Assembly: GCF_003205205.1 (NCBI RefSeq)
Contig: NZ_QJRL01000001.1
Coordinates: 248,001 to 312,000 of the forward strand
DNA length: 64,000 nt
Source: Pseudomonas sp. LB-090624
GTDB taxonomy: Bacteria > Pseudomonadota > Gammaproteobacteria > Pseudomonadales > Pseudomonadaceae
Direction of reading: 5' to 3'
The notes under the pieces are model-generated. The model searched no databases and was not told the DNA's origin. It saw only the letters and a program-made list of their open reading frames with translations. This document shows, one piece after another, positions 16,920-25,249 of this stretch. The translations under genes and the position numbers were made by a program. Positions within the stretch are counted from its first letter, which is position 1; every line of letters starts with the position of its first letter.

Positions 16920-18026
16920 TCACCCCATGTCCGCCAGCGGATGCCGCCCCTCCCATGCCTTGGCAAAGTGCGCCTCCACCACCGCTGCCGGCACTTGCGC
17001 CACATCCGGCCAATGCCAGCGCGGCCGGTTGTCCTTGTCCAGCAAGCGGGCGCGCACGCCTTCGCTGAACTCCGGGTGGCGGCAGCAGTTCAAAGTCATG
17101 CTGTATTCCATCTGGAACACCTGCGCCAATGACAAATGGCGCGCTCGGCGGATCTGCTCCCACACCAGGTGCGCCGTGAGCGGGCAACCCTCATGCAGCC
17201 GCTGGCCGGCCTCCGCCAGCAGCGGATCGTCATGCTGCTTGAGCGCTTCCAGTGCGCGCCACGCCGCTGCTGCATCGGCCACATCGAGCAATGAGTCGAT
17301 TATTTGTCGGCGCGGCAGCCACTGGGCTGCCGGCAACTCGGCCCAGGCACGATGCTGTTCGGCCTTGAGCAGGCTGTTCAGTTGCAGGGCGGTCTGTTCC
17401 TGCCAGTTGAGTTGCAACAGTTCCTCGATCAGTGCTTCCTGCTGATATTCACCCAGAAAGCGGTCAGCCAGGCCCAGGTCAAGGGCGTCGCGGGCATTGA
17501 TCGGTGCCCCGGTCAGGCCGAGGAACAGCCCAAGCTTGCCCGGTAGCCGGGCCAGGAACCAGCTGGCGCCTACGTCCGGATAAAGGCCGATGCTGATTTC
17601 CGGCATGGCCAATCGACTGCTGGGGGTGACGATGCGCACATTGGCGCCCTGCAGCAGGCCCATGCCACCGCCCAGCACATGCCCGTGGCCCCAGCACAGC
17701 AGCGGCTTGGGGTAGGTGTGCAAGGCATGATCCAGCCGGTATTCGGCAGCGAAGAAGGTAGCCGCCAGCGGTGGCACGCTGCCGGGGTGGTCGCGGCAGG
17801 CCTGTACCAGGGCGCGCACATCACCCCCTGCACAAAAGGCCTTGGCCCCGTTGCCGCGCAGCAGTACGCAGACGATGCCGGGATCGCGGGCCCAGCTGTG
17901 CAGTTGCTCGCCCAGCACCTCGATCATCGGCAGGTTCAGGGCATTGAGCGCCTTGGGTGCATCCAGGGTCGCGATGCCGATGCGGGCGCCATCGGCGCCG
18001 GTGAGTACCTCGCAATGAATGGCCAT
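16920..18026 (-). CDS. Enoyl-CoA hydratase/isomerase, 3-hydroxyisobutyryl-CoA hydrolase type
   Basis: Crotonase-fold enzyme of 368 residues, longer than a simple hydratase and of the length of 3-hydroxyisobutyryl-CoA hydrolases. The oxyanion-hole motifs are KAFCAGGDVRAL and GHVLGGGMGLLQGA. The acid cluster MPEISIGLYPDVGASWFLAR fits the hydrolase branch. The C-terminal FSEGVRARLLDKDNRPRW is typical of that branch. It probably acts in valine or other branched acyl-CoA breakdown. No other valine-pathway gene is adjacent, so the substrate is inferred. Confidence 0.8.
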   Translation of the reverse strand: MAIHCEVLTGADGARIGIATLDAPKALNALNLPMIEVLGEQLHSWARDPGIVCVLLRGNGAKAFCAGGDVRALVQACRDHPGSVPPLAATFFAAEYRLDHALHTYPKPLLCWGHGHVLGGGMGLLQGANVRIVTPSSRLAMPEISIGLYPDVGASWFLARLPGKLGLFLGLTGAPINARDALDLGLADRFLGEYQQEALIEELLQLNWQEQTALQLNSLLKAEQHRAWAELPAAQWLPRRQIIDSLLDVADAAAAWRALEALKQHDDPLLAEAGQRLHEGCPLTAHLVWEQIRRARHLSLAQVFQMEYSMTLNCCRHPEFSEGVRARLLDKDNRPRWHWPDVAQVPAAVVEAHFAKAWEGRHPLADMG

Positions 18027-18152
18027 GAACTACCTCGCGCAAGTCATGGCCCAAGTATGGCTTGCCTGGCCGATCATGCCGGTCGTCGGTCGGATCGTTT
18101 GACAAGCGGGTAGGGCTTACCTAGTGTCGCGCCATTGTTTATGGAAGGCCCC

Positions 18153-18845
18153 ATGACTGACGACGATCGCATCAAACTCGAACCGAGCTGGAAGGCTGCG
18201 TTGCGCGGCGAATTCGACCAGCCCTATATGCATCAGCTGCGCGAGTTCCTGCGTGGCGAGTACGCTGCCGGCAAGGAGATCTACCCACCAGGGCCGCTGA
18301 TCTTCAACGCGCTCAACTCGACACCGCTGGACCAAGTCAAGGTGGTGATCCTTGGCCAGGACCCTTACCACGGGCCAGGCCAGGCACATGGCCTGTGCTT
18401 CTCGGTGCAACCGGGCGTTGCCACGCCGCCGTCGCTGGTCAATATCTACAAGGAGTTGCACCGCGACCTGAATATTCCGATACCCAACCATGGCTACCTG
18501 CAGAGCTGGGCCGAGCAGGGCGTGTTGCTGCTCAACACCACCATGACGGTGGAGCGTGCGAATGCGGCGTCGCATGCCAAGAAGGGTTGGGAGTTCTTTA
18601 CCGACCGCATTATCCAGGTAGTCAGCGAGCACTGCCCGAATGTGGTGTTCTTGCTGTGGGGCGCGCATGCCCAGAGCAAGCAGAAGCTGATCGATGGCAC
18701 CAAGCACCTGGTGCTGAAGTCGGTGCACCCGTCGCCGTTGTCGGCTTACCGCGGGTTCCTGGGGTGTGGGCATTTCAGCCGGACCAACAGTTTCCTCGAA
18801 CAGCGAGGGCTGGCGCCGATCAACTGGGCACTGCCGCCGCTGTGA
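18153..18845 (+). CDS. ung: Uracil-DNA glycosylase
   Basis: Family 1 glycosylase of 230 residues that removes uracil from DNA as the first step of base excision repair. The active-site motif [18 protein letters not shown] includes the catalytic Asp, and the Leu-loop motif is [19 protein letters not shown] chose ATG 18153 ([14 protein letters not shown]), which has GGAAGG upstream. An in-frame ATG 18 bp earlier is also open but less well placed. Divergent from the hydratase gene. Confidence 0.96.
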   Translation: MTDDDRIKLEPSWKAALRGEFDQPYMHQLREFLRGEYAAGKEIYPPGPLIFNALNSTPLDQVKVVILGQDPYHGPGQAHGLCFSVQPGVATPPSLVNIYKELHRDLNIPIPNHGYLQSWAEQGVLLLNTTMTVERANAASHAKKGWEFFTDRIIQVVSEHCPNVVFLLWGAHAQSKQKLIDGTKHLVLKSVHPSPLSAYRGFLGCGHFSRTNSFLEQRGLAPINWALPPL

Positions 18846-18859
18846 TGGCCCTGCCATAG

Positions 18860-18962
18860 CGGGCCGCTTTATCGTGGGTGAGCCCGCTTCCACAGGTACT
18901 GCGCAGGGCTCAGGCGTTATGCGGTCCCTGTGGGCGCGTGGTTAGCCGCGAAAAGGCCGGCA
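18860..18962. repeat. REP-type repeat pair
   Basis: GTGGGTGAGCCCGCTTCCACAGG faces CCTGTGGGCGCGTGGTTAGC in inverted orientation, with CCGCGAAAAGGCCGG at the right end. This is the REP pattern common in P. putida-group intergenic regions. It sits between the convergent ends of ung and the abrB-like gene and may act as a terminator for both. Confidence 0.65.
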
Positions 18963-18965
18963 CAG

Positions 18966-19997
18966 TCATCGCGCTTTGGCGTTCCATGCGCGGAACAAAG
19001 GCTCCGCCAGAAACAGTACGAACAGCAGCCGCATCACCTGCAGCGCCGTCACCAGTGGCACCGACAACTGCAGGGTCTCTGCCGTCAGGCTCATCTCGGC
19101 AATCCCGCCTGGCATCATTCCCAGCGTCAGCGAACGCAAGTCCAGTGAAGTCATCACGCTCAACACCCAGGCCGCACAGCCGGCAATCGCCATGCACAAC
19201 GCGGTTGCCACCAGCGTACGCCCCAGGAACGAGGGGGCGCGGCGGAAGAACGCACGGTTGAAGTGACAGGCCAGGCCACTGCCGATCAACCATTGGCCAA
19301 GCTGGCTGGCGCCATTGGGCAGCGCAATTTGCAGGTTGCCCGCCAGGCTGACCGTGGCCGCCACCAGCAATGGCCCGAACAGCCATGGGTTGGGCTGGCG
19401 CAAGCGCTGCCAGAGCAATGCCACCGCAACACCCAGCGGAGCAATGAGTGCCAGCCAGCCCCAGCTCACGCTACCTGCGTGGTTCAGCGGTACCCCATCA
19501 CCCAGCAGGAACTTGAACAACGCCGGTATGCACAGCACCACGGCCAGCACCCGCAGGCTTTGCGCCGCTGCGACCTGGCTGAGCACCGCGCCGTTGCGTG
19601 CGCCAAGGTTGACCATTTCCCCCGAGCCGCCGGGCATGCTGGCGAAGAACGCCGTGGCGCGGTCTTCACCGGTACGCCGCAGCAGCCACACGCTGATCAC
19701 GCTGGACAGGGTGGTGAACAGCGCACCGAAGAAGATCAGCGCGAAGTGGCTGGCCACCTGCTCGATCACCGCCGGGGTGAAGTGCAGGCCGATGCCGACA
19801 CCGATGATCCACTGACCGCATTTGCGGCCATTGGGGATTTCCGGGAGTTGCCAGGGCGTCAGGCAGCGCACGAGGATGATCGTCAGCAGCGAACCGACCA
19901 TCCATGGCAAAGGCCAGCCGACCTTGCTGGCGGCAAGACCGCCAGCAAGGCCGACCAGCCCGGTCGCAACGAACAGCGGGAAAGACCGATCAGGCAT
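18966..19997 (-). CDS. AbrB-family membrane protein
   Basis: Integral membrane protein of 343 residues made of two similar halves, each with about five helices. It has the duplicated signature GWPLPWMVGSLL / NPWLFGPLLVAA and FASMPGGSGEMVNLG / LGMMPGGIAEMSLTA. This family (named after AbrB/AmoA 'regulators', but a transporter-like protein) often sits with tripartite tricarboxylate systems. Its start overlaps the tctA end by 8 bp, so it is the last gene of tctC-tctB-tctA-abrB. The function is not established; accessory transport or efflux is inferred. Confidence 0.82.
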   Translation of the reverse strand: MPDRSFPLFVATGLVGLAGGLAASKVGWPLPWMVGSLLTIILVRCLTPWQLPEIPNGRKCGQWIIGVGIGLHFTPAVIEQVASHFALIFFGALFTTLSSVISVWLLRRTGEDRATAFFASMPGGSGEMVNLGARNGAVLSQVAAAQSLRVLAVVLCIPALFKFLLGDGVPLNHAGSVSWGWLALIAPLGVAVALLWQRLRQPNPWLFGPLLVAATVSLAGNLQIALPNGASQLGQWLIGSGLACHFNRAFFRRAPSFLGRTLVATALCMAIAGCAAWVLSVMTSLDLRSLTLGMMPGGIAEMSLTAETLQLSVPLVTALQVMRLLFVLFLAEPLFRAWNAKAR

Positions 19998-21504
19998 CGG
20001 CCATGGCCCGACGCTGCTGGGCGCGTTTACGCCAGGTGCGCAGCAGCGGCAGGGTCAGCATGCAGAGGGTCAGCACCCAGACCGACATGCTGATCGGGCT
20101 GGACCAGAGGATGCCCAGCTCACCGTTGGAAATCGACAGCGCCCGGCGCAGGTTCTGCTCCATCAGCCCGCCGAGGATGAAACCCAGCAGGATCGGCGAC
20201 AGCGGGAAGTCCAGCTTGCGCAGGATATAGCCCATGATGCCGATGCCGACCATGAGGAACAGGTCGAAGGTGGTGGCATGCACGGCATAAACGCCGATCG
20301 CGGTGATGATGGCGATTACCGGCACCAGCGCCCAGTTCGGCACGGCGAGGATGCGGGTGAAGATGCGGATCATCGGGATGTTGAGGATCACCAGCATGAT
20401 ATTGGCGATGAACAGCGAGGCGATCAGGCCCCAGACGATGTCTGGCTGTTGTTCGAACAGCAGCGGTCCGGGGGTGATGTTGTACAGGGTCAGTGCACCG
20501 ATCATCACCGCTGTGGTGCCGGAGCCCGGTACCCCGAGGGTCAGCATGGGCACCAGTGCGCCACAGCAGGATGCACCAATGGCGGTTTCCGGGGCAGCCA
20601 GGCCACGGGCATCGCCTTTTCCGAAAGTGCCTTTTTCACCGGCCATGCGCTTTTCGGTCATGTAGGCCACGGCACTCGCCAGTGTTGCCCCGGCACCTGG
20701 CAGAACACCCATGACGAAGCCCAGCAGCCCGCAGCGGATGTTGACCGCGAACACCGACGCAGCTTCCTTGAAGTTGAACAGCATGCGCCCGGTAGCCTTG
20801 ACCGCTTGGTGACCGTGGTGGGTCTTTTCCAGCAGCAGGAGGATTTCGCTGATCGAGAACAGGCCCAGCACCAGCACCACGAACTGGATGCCATCGGCCA
20901 GGTGTACGCTGTCACCGGTGAACCGGTACACGCCGCTGTTGGCATCGATGCCGACTGCCGACAGGAACAGGCCGATCAGTGCGGCGATGAAGGTTTTCAG
21001 CGGCTTGTCACCGGCCATGCCGCCAAGGGCGACAATGGCGAACACCATCAGCACGAAGTATTCCGCCGGGCCGAAGGCGATGGCCCATTTCGCCAGCAGC
21101 GGGGCAAACAGCACCATGCCGCAGGTGGCGATGAAGGCGCCGATGAACGAACTCCAGGCCGACAGCGACAGTGCCACGCCAGCCAGGCCCTGGCGGGCCA
21201 TGGGGTAACCGTCGAGGGTGGTCATCACAGTCGAGGCTTCGCCCGGGATGTTCAGCAGGATCGAGCTGATGCGCCCGCCGTATTCGCAGCCCAGGTAGAC
21301 TGCGGCCAGCAGGATCAGCGCCGACTCAGGCGGCAGGCCCAGGGCGAAGGCGATGGGAATCAGCAGTGCCACGCCGTTGATCGGGCCCAGACCGGGCAGC
21401 AGGCCAACCACGGTGCCGATCAGGGTGCCGGAAAGGGCGGTGACCAGGTTGTAGGGGGACAAGGCGACGCCGAAGCCCTGGCCCAGGTAGCTCAAGGTAT
21501 CCAT
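19990..21504 (-). CDS. tctA: Tripartite tricarboxylate transporter, large permease subunit
   Basis: Inner-membrane protein of 504 residues with about 12 helices. The TctA motifs are LPGLGPINGVALLIPIAF near residue 40 and a related repeat LPGAGATLASAVAY near 275, with GVPGSGTTAVMIGAL near 325. It is the main permease for solutes delivered by the periplasmic TctC protein, probably citrate or other tricarboxylates, driven by the sodium or proton gradient. The ATG lies 3 bp after the tctB stop. Confidence 0.94.
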   Translation of the reverse strand: MDTLSYLGQGFGVALSPYNLVTALSGTLIGTVVGLLPGLGPINGVALLIPIAFALGLPPESALILLAAVYLGCEYGGRISSILLNIPGEASTVMTTLDGYPMARQGLAGVALSLSAWSSFIGAFIATCGMVLFAPLLAKWAIAFGPAEYFVLMVFAIVALGGMAGDKPLKTFIAALIGLFLSAVGIDANSGVYRFTGDSVHLADGIQFVVLVLGLFSISEILLLLEKTHHGHQAVKATGRMLFNFKEAASVFAVNIRCGLLGFVMGVLPGAGATLASAVAYMTEKRMAGEKGTFGKGDARGLAAPETAIGASCCGALVPMLTLGVPGSGTTAVMIGALTLYNITPGPLLFEQQPDIVWGLIASLFIANIMLVILNIPMIRIFTRILAVPNWALVPVIAIITAIGVYAVHATTFDLFLMVGIGIMGYILRKLDFPLSPILLGFILGGLMEQNLRRALSISNGELGILWSSPISMSVWVLTLCMLTLPLLRTWRKRAQQRRAMADA

Positions 21505-21507
21505 GTG

Positions 21508-21966
21508 TCAGTTCTCCAGTACGCTCAGCAGGCCAAGGGGCAGGGGCACGTCCATCACGCGGTCGAACAGCCAGTAGAGGAAGACGCTCATGCACACCAC
21601 CACGACGGCGCTTGACAGCCAGCGGCCGCCATACAGGCGCGCCATGGGCAGGCCAACGAGGATGGCGCTGAGGATGAAGCCGAGGAGCTCGAAGGTGGCT
21701 GCGAAGATGACCAGCAAGCCGACACAGGCGGCGATCTTGATCAGGGTCTCGCGGTCCAGCTCCGGTTCGTCGTCCTTGCGCACGATTGGCGTGGGGCGGA
21801 ACACCAGGTACAGCAGGCCCAGGCCCATCAGCCCGAGCATCAGCAGTGGGTAGGCGCGCGGGCCTACTGGTTCGTAGGAGAATGCTGCCTGGTAGGGCCA
21901 GGCCATGACGGCCAAGGCGGCACACACCGCCAGCAGGGCCAGGGCGAAGATGCGTTGCAGGATCAT
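21508..21966 (-). CDS. tctB: Tripartite tricarboxylate transporter, small permease subunit
   Basis: Membrane protein of 152 residues with four predicted helices (MILQRIFALALLAVCAALAV; AYPLLMLGLMGLGLLYLVF; IAACVGLLVIFAATFELLGF; a C-terminal pair), as in TctB. I chose ATG 21966 because GAGGA lies seven bases upstream. The frame extends nine codons further to 21993 without a usable RBS. It partners TctA. Confidence 0.88.
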   Translation of the reverse strand: MILQRIFALALLAVCAALAVMAWPYQAAFSYEPVGPRAYPLLMLGLMGLGLLYLVFRPTPIVRKDDEPELDRETLIKIAACVGLLVIFAATFELLGFILSAILVGLPMARLYGGRWLSSAVVVVCMSVFLYWLFDRVMDVPLPLGLLSVLEN

Positions 21967-22006
21967 GAAGAAATCCTCGTTGGGAACGCGCAAGCGAGAT
22001 GCAAAT

Positions 22007-22040
22007 CCTGTGAGAGCGGCTGCAAGGCCGCTCTCACAGG
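22007..22040. promoter_or_regulatory. Perfect hairpin between tctC and tctB
   Basis: CCTGTGAGAGCGGC – TGCAAG – GCCGCTCTCACAGG: 14-bp arms, 6-nt loop, no mismatch. There is no T-run on the tctC (minus) strand, so full termination is unlikely. It lies 23 bp after the tctC stop. A hairpin here could protect the tctC message or partly stop transcription, giving more binding protein than permease. Confidence 0.7.
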
Positions 22041-22062
22041 GATCGTGGTGAATCCGGCAGGC

Positions 22063-23043
22063 TTACTGGATCAGGCCAAATTCCTTGGCCAGCGCCTTGT
22101 AGTCAGCCACTTGCTTCTTCACATAGCCGTCCAGTTCTTCGCCGGTCATGGCGAACGGGAACAGCTCGCGCTGGTCACGCAACTTGGCGAAGTCTTCCGA
22201 GGCCAGCATCTTGTCGAACGACTGCTTCCACCAGGCGTAGTCCTCGTCGCTGACCTTTGGCCCCAGGTAGAAACCACGTACCACTGGCCATACGATGTCG
22301 TAGCCCTGTTCCTTGGCGGTGGGGATGTCTTTCATCTCCGGCTCGTCCAGGCGGTTTTCCGAGAACACCGCGAGGATGCGCATGTTGCCGGCCTGGATGT
22401 GCGGCATGGAGTCGGAAATATCGGTAGAGCCGACCTGGATATGCCCGCCCAGCAGTGCCGTGGCGATTTCGCCACCGCCCTCCAGGGCCACATAACGCAG
22501 GTCGCGCGGGTTGATACCGGCAGCCTTGGCGATCAATGCGGTCTGCATCCAGTCCTGGCTGCCGACGGTGCCGCCGGAGCCGATCACGACCTTGCTCGGG
22601 TCTTTTTTCAGCGCCGCGACCAGGTCATCGAGGGTCTTGTAGGGTGAATCGCTTTTCACGGCGATGGCGCCGTAGCTGGTGCCGACGGCCGCCAGCCATT
22701 TCACTGCGTTCTCGTCGAAGCGGCCGAACTTGCCCTGGGCCAGGTTCAGCAGCGAGCCGCTGGACCACGCCACCAAGGTGCCGGCGTCGGCCGGGCGTTG
22801 GGCGACCACGGCGTTGTAGGCCACCGCGCCGACACCGCCGGGCATGTACGTGACACGCATCGGCTTGCTGAGGATCTTTTCCTGCACCAGCGCGCTTTGC
22901 ACCAGCTTGCAGGTCAGGTCGAAACCACCGCCAGGCGAGGCAGGGGCGATGCATTCGGGGCGTTTCGGTTCGGCAGCGAGGGCGTTGCCGGCCAACAGCA
23001 GGCAGCCGGTAGCGAGGACGAGGCGGCGCAGTGAAAAGGTCAT
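22063..23043 (-). CDS. tctC: Tripartite tricarboxylate transporter, periplasmic binding protein
   Basis: Bug-family solute-binding protein of 326 residues. The signal peptide is MTFSLRRLVLATGCLLLAGNALAAEP, cleaved after ALA. The mature part has the family pattern APASPGGGFDLTCKLVQSAL near the start and VVIGSGGTVGSQDWMQTALI in the middle. It captures a carboxylate, probably citrate or another tricarboxylate, and delivers it to TctAB. It is the first gene of the transporter operon; the porin gene is 44 bp upstream in the same direction. Confidence 0.94.
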   Translation of the reverse strand: MTFSLRRLVLATGCLLLAGNALAAEPKRPECIAPASPGGGFDLTCKLVQSALVQEKILSKPMRVTYMPGGVGAVAYNAVVAQRPADAGTLVAWSSGSLLNLAQGKFGRFDENAVKWLAAVGTSYGAIAVKSDSPYKTLDDLVAALKKDPSKVVIGSGGTVGSQDWMQTALIAKAAGINPRDLRYVALEGGGEIATALLGGHIQVGSTDISDSMPHIQAGNMRILAVFSENRLDEPEMKDIPTAKEQGYDIVWPVVRGFYLGPKVSDEDYAWWKQSFDKMLASEDFAKLRDQRELFPFAMTGEELDGYVKKQVADYKALAKEFGLIQ

Positions 23044-23059
23044 CGTCGATCTCCGTGAG

Positions 23060-23067
23060 TTGTTGTT
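23060..23067 (-). promoter_or_regulatory. Crc/Hfq-type motif before the tctC RBS
   Basis: The minus strand reads ATAACAACAACTCACGGAG, with AACAACAA fitting AAnAAnAA, directly before the CGGAG ribosome binding site of tctC. The position suits translational repression by Hfq-Crc. Function is inferred. Confidence 0.5.
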
Positions 23068-23087
23068 ATCGGGTTACTGCTATTGGC

Positions 23088-24377
23088 TTACCAAAGGGCC
23101 ACGCTGTAGCTCACCAGCAGCCGCACTTCGTCGGCATCGCGGGCGAAGTTGGAGCGGAAGGTGGCATTGCGCAAACGCACGGCGACGTTCTTCAACGGGC
23201 CGCTTTGTACCACGTACTTCAGTTCGGTGTTGCGCTCCCACTCCTTGCCTTCACCACCGGCGGCACGGCTGACGTTGTCGCCGCTGATATACCGCGTCAT
23301 GAAAGTCAGGCCCGGTACACCGAGGGCGGCAAAGTTGTAGTCGTAGCGCGCCTGCCAGGAGCGCTCGTCGGCACCGGCGAAGTCGTTGATCTGGACGAAG
23401 TTGACCAGGTACGGGTCGGCGCCATCGACATACGGGAAGGCGCTGTCGCCGGACAGTTGCTGCCAGGCGGCACTGACCTTGTGCCCGCCCAGGGTGTAGC
23501 TGAGCATGCCGTTGACCGTGGTGTTGTCGATGTCGCCGGCCTTGGCGGCGCCAGCGTCGTCGCTGAGCGCCAGGCGCAGGTCGGCGCCAAAGGTGCCCGG
23601 GCCCCACGGCTGGGTGGCGACCATGCCGATGAAGTGCTGGCGGTAGATATCGTCGAGCTGGGCGAAGTGGTAGCTGCCGGTGATGCGGTCGGTGAACTGG
23701 TAATCGAGGCCACCCAGGGCCAGGTTGTCGGCGCTGAACGAGCCACCGAAGCGGCCGTTCTTGTTGTTCAGGGCCAGGTCTTCCCAGTTGGTGTCGTTGC
23801 GGTCCTTGGCTTTGTCCAGGCGCCCGCCGGTGAAGGTCAGGCCCTTGATTTCCTTCGAGGTCAGCAGGCCGCCTTCGAAGGTTTGCGGCAGGATGCGCCC
23901 ATCGTTGGGCTGCAAGGTCGGCAGTTCCGGGATCAGCGTGCCGATCTTCAGTTCGGTCTGCGAGATCTTCACCTTGCCGGTCAGGCCAAGTTTGGAGTAT
24001 TCGTCGGCAGCCTTGCCGTCATCGTGGGTCGGCAGCAGGCCGGTGTCGGTGCGGTCGGGGCTGGAGTCGAGCTTGATGCCGAGCATGCCCAGTGCGTCCA
24101 GGCCGAAGCCTACGGTGCCATCGGTGTAGCCCGACTCGAAATTGAGCATGAAGCCCTGGGCCCATTCGTCGCGCTTGGATTGTTGCGCGCTTGTGCCGTC
24201 GCGAAAGTCGCGGTTGAAGTACATGTTGCGGGTTTCGAAGGTGGCCGTGCTGTCTTCGAAGAAGGCGGCCTGGCTCATTGGGGCGACACCGGCAAGCGCA
24301 AGGGCGCTGGCGATGGCGGAGGGGCGTGTGGCAAACGAACGGGTAGGCGCGAACGCCTGCGGCTGCGATGACAGCAT
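23088..24377 (-). CDS. opdH: OprD-family outer-membrane porin, tricarboxylate type
   Basis: Porin of 429 residues with a long signal region ending in PMSQAAFFEDS. The mature start FFEDSTATFETRNMYFNRDFRDG is typical of OprD-family channels. The C-terminus, VLLVSYSVALW-like with a final aromatic residue, is the Bam recognition end. Alternating beta strands run throughout. Its place beside tctCBA and tctDE points to the OpdH subgroup, which admits cis-aconitate and other tricarboxylates. The substrate is inferred from context. Confidence 0.88.
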   Translation of the reverse strand: MLSSQPQAFAPTRSFATRPSAIASALALAGVAPMSQAAFFEDSTATFETRNMYFNRDFRDGTSAQQSKRDEWAQGFMLNFESGYTDGTVGFGLDALGMLGIKLDSSPDRTDTGLLPTHDDGKAADEYSKLGLTGKVKISQTELKIGTLIPELPTLQPNDGRILPQTFEGGLLTSKEIKGLTFTGGRLDKAKDRNDTNWEDLALNNKNGRFGGSFSADNLALGGLDYQFTDRITGSYHFAQLDDIYRQHFIGMVATQPWGPGTFGADLRLALSDDAGAAKAGDIDNTTVNGMLSYTLGGHKVSAAWQQLSGDSAFPYVDGADPYLVNFVQINDFAGADERSWQARYDYNFAALGVPGLTFMTRYISGDNVSRAAGGEGKEWERNTELKYVVQSGPLKNVAVRLRNATFRSNFARDADEVRLLVSYSVALW

Positions 24378-24393
24378 CGTCGATGACTCCGTT

Positions 24394-24404
24394 TTATTGT
24401 TCTT
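24394..24404 (-). promoter_or_regulatory. Crc/Hfq-type motif before the porin RBS
   Basis: The minus strand reads AAGAACAATAAAACGGAG: four AA steps at three-base spacing, directly before the RBS GGAG. This is the best AAnAAnAA match in the window. Confidence 0.6.
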
Positions 24405-24577
24405 ATTCGTTGCACCTTGCTGGTGCTTTTTTCGGCGCGAAGCGCGACCGTGGTGCGATGCTAGGCAACGAACCTTTCGCTAACCTTTCAGCGTGAAAGG
24501 TTTGTTACAAGGGGCTTCACAGGCTTCATGACAGCGGTACACTCCGCGCCACCGCCCCACCCGAGCAGGAGAATCCG

Positions 24578-25249
24578 ATGCGTGTGCTGCTGGTCGAAGA
24601 CCACCTGCAACTGGCCGAAAGCGTTGCTCAAGCCTTGAAAAGCCACGGCCTGACCGTGGATGTGCTGCATGACGGCGTGGCTGCCGACCTGGCCCTGGCC
24701 AGCGAGGAATATGCGGTGGCCGTGCTGGATGTCGGCCTGCCGCGCATGGACGGTTTCGAGGTGCTGGCGCGTCTGCGGGGCCGTGGCAAGACCTTGCCGG
24801 TGCTGATGCTGACCGCACGCAGCGACGTCAAGGACCGGGTCCATGGTTTGAACCTGGGCGCGGACGATTACCTGGCCAAACCGTTCGAGCTGACCGAACT
24901 TGAAGCCCGGGTCAAGGCTCTGCTGCGGCGCAGCGTGCTGGGTGGCGAGCGCCAGCAGCGCTGTGGTCCGCTGGTGTATGACCTGGACACCCGGCGCTTT
25001 TCCCTGGGCGCAGAAAACCTGACCCTGACCTCGCGGGAGCAGAGTGTGCTGGAAGCGCTGATCGCCCGCCCGGGCCGGGTGATGAGCAAGGAACAGTTGG
25101 CTGCCCAGGTATTCGGCCTGGACGAAGAGGCCAGCCCCGACGCCATCGAAATCTACATCCACCGCCTGCGCAAGAAGCTTGATGGCCAACCCGTGGCCAT
25201 CGTCACCTTCCGCGGCCTGGGTTACCTGCTCGAGCACCGTGATGCGTGA
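24578..25249 (+). CDS. tctD: TctD-like OmpR-family response regulator
   Basis: Regulator of 223 residues. The receiver has the phospho-acceptor Asp in VLDVGLPRMDGFE (about residue 51) and Lys in DDYLAKPFE. The winged-helix domain ends in YIHRLRKKLDG and TFRGLGYLLE. It is divergent from the porin-tctCBA genes, which it presumably activates in the presence of tricarboxylates. The last 8 bp overlap the start of tctE. Confidence 0.9.
   Translation: MRVLLVEDHLQLAESVAQALKSHGLTVDVLHDGVAADLALASEEYAVAVLDVGLPRMDGFEVLARLRGRGKTLPVLMLTARSDVKDRVHGLNLGADDYLAKPFELTELEARVKALLRRSVLGGERQQRCGPLVYDLDTRRFSLGAENLTLTSREQSVLEALIARPGRVMSKEQLAAQVFGLDEEASPDAIEIYIHRLRKKLDGQPVAIVTFRGLGYLLEHRDA

Noticed and set aside
19822..21615. 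597-codon open frame on the plus strand
   Set aside because: It is antisense to the clearly coding abrB-tctA-tctB genes, with low-complexity His/Gln-rich content typical of a shadow frame in GC-rich DNA.
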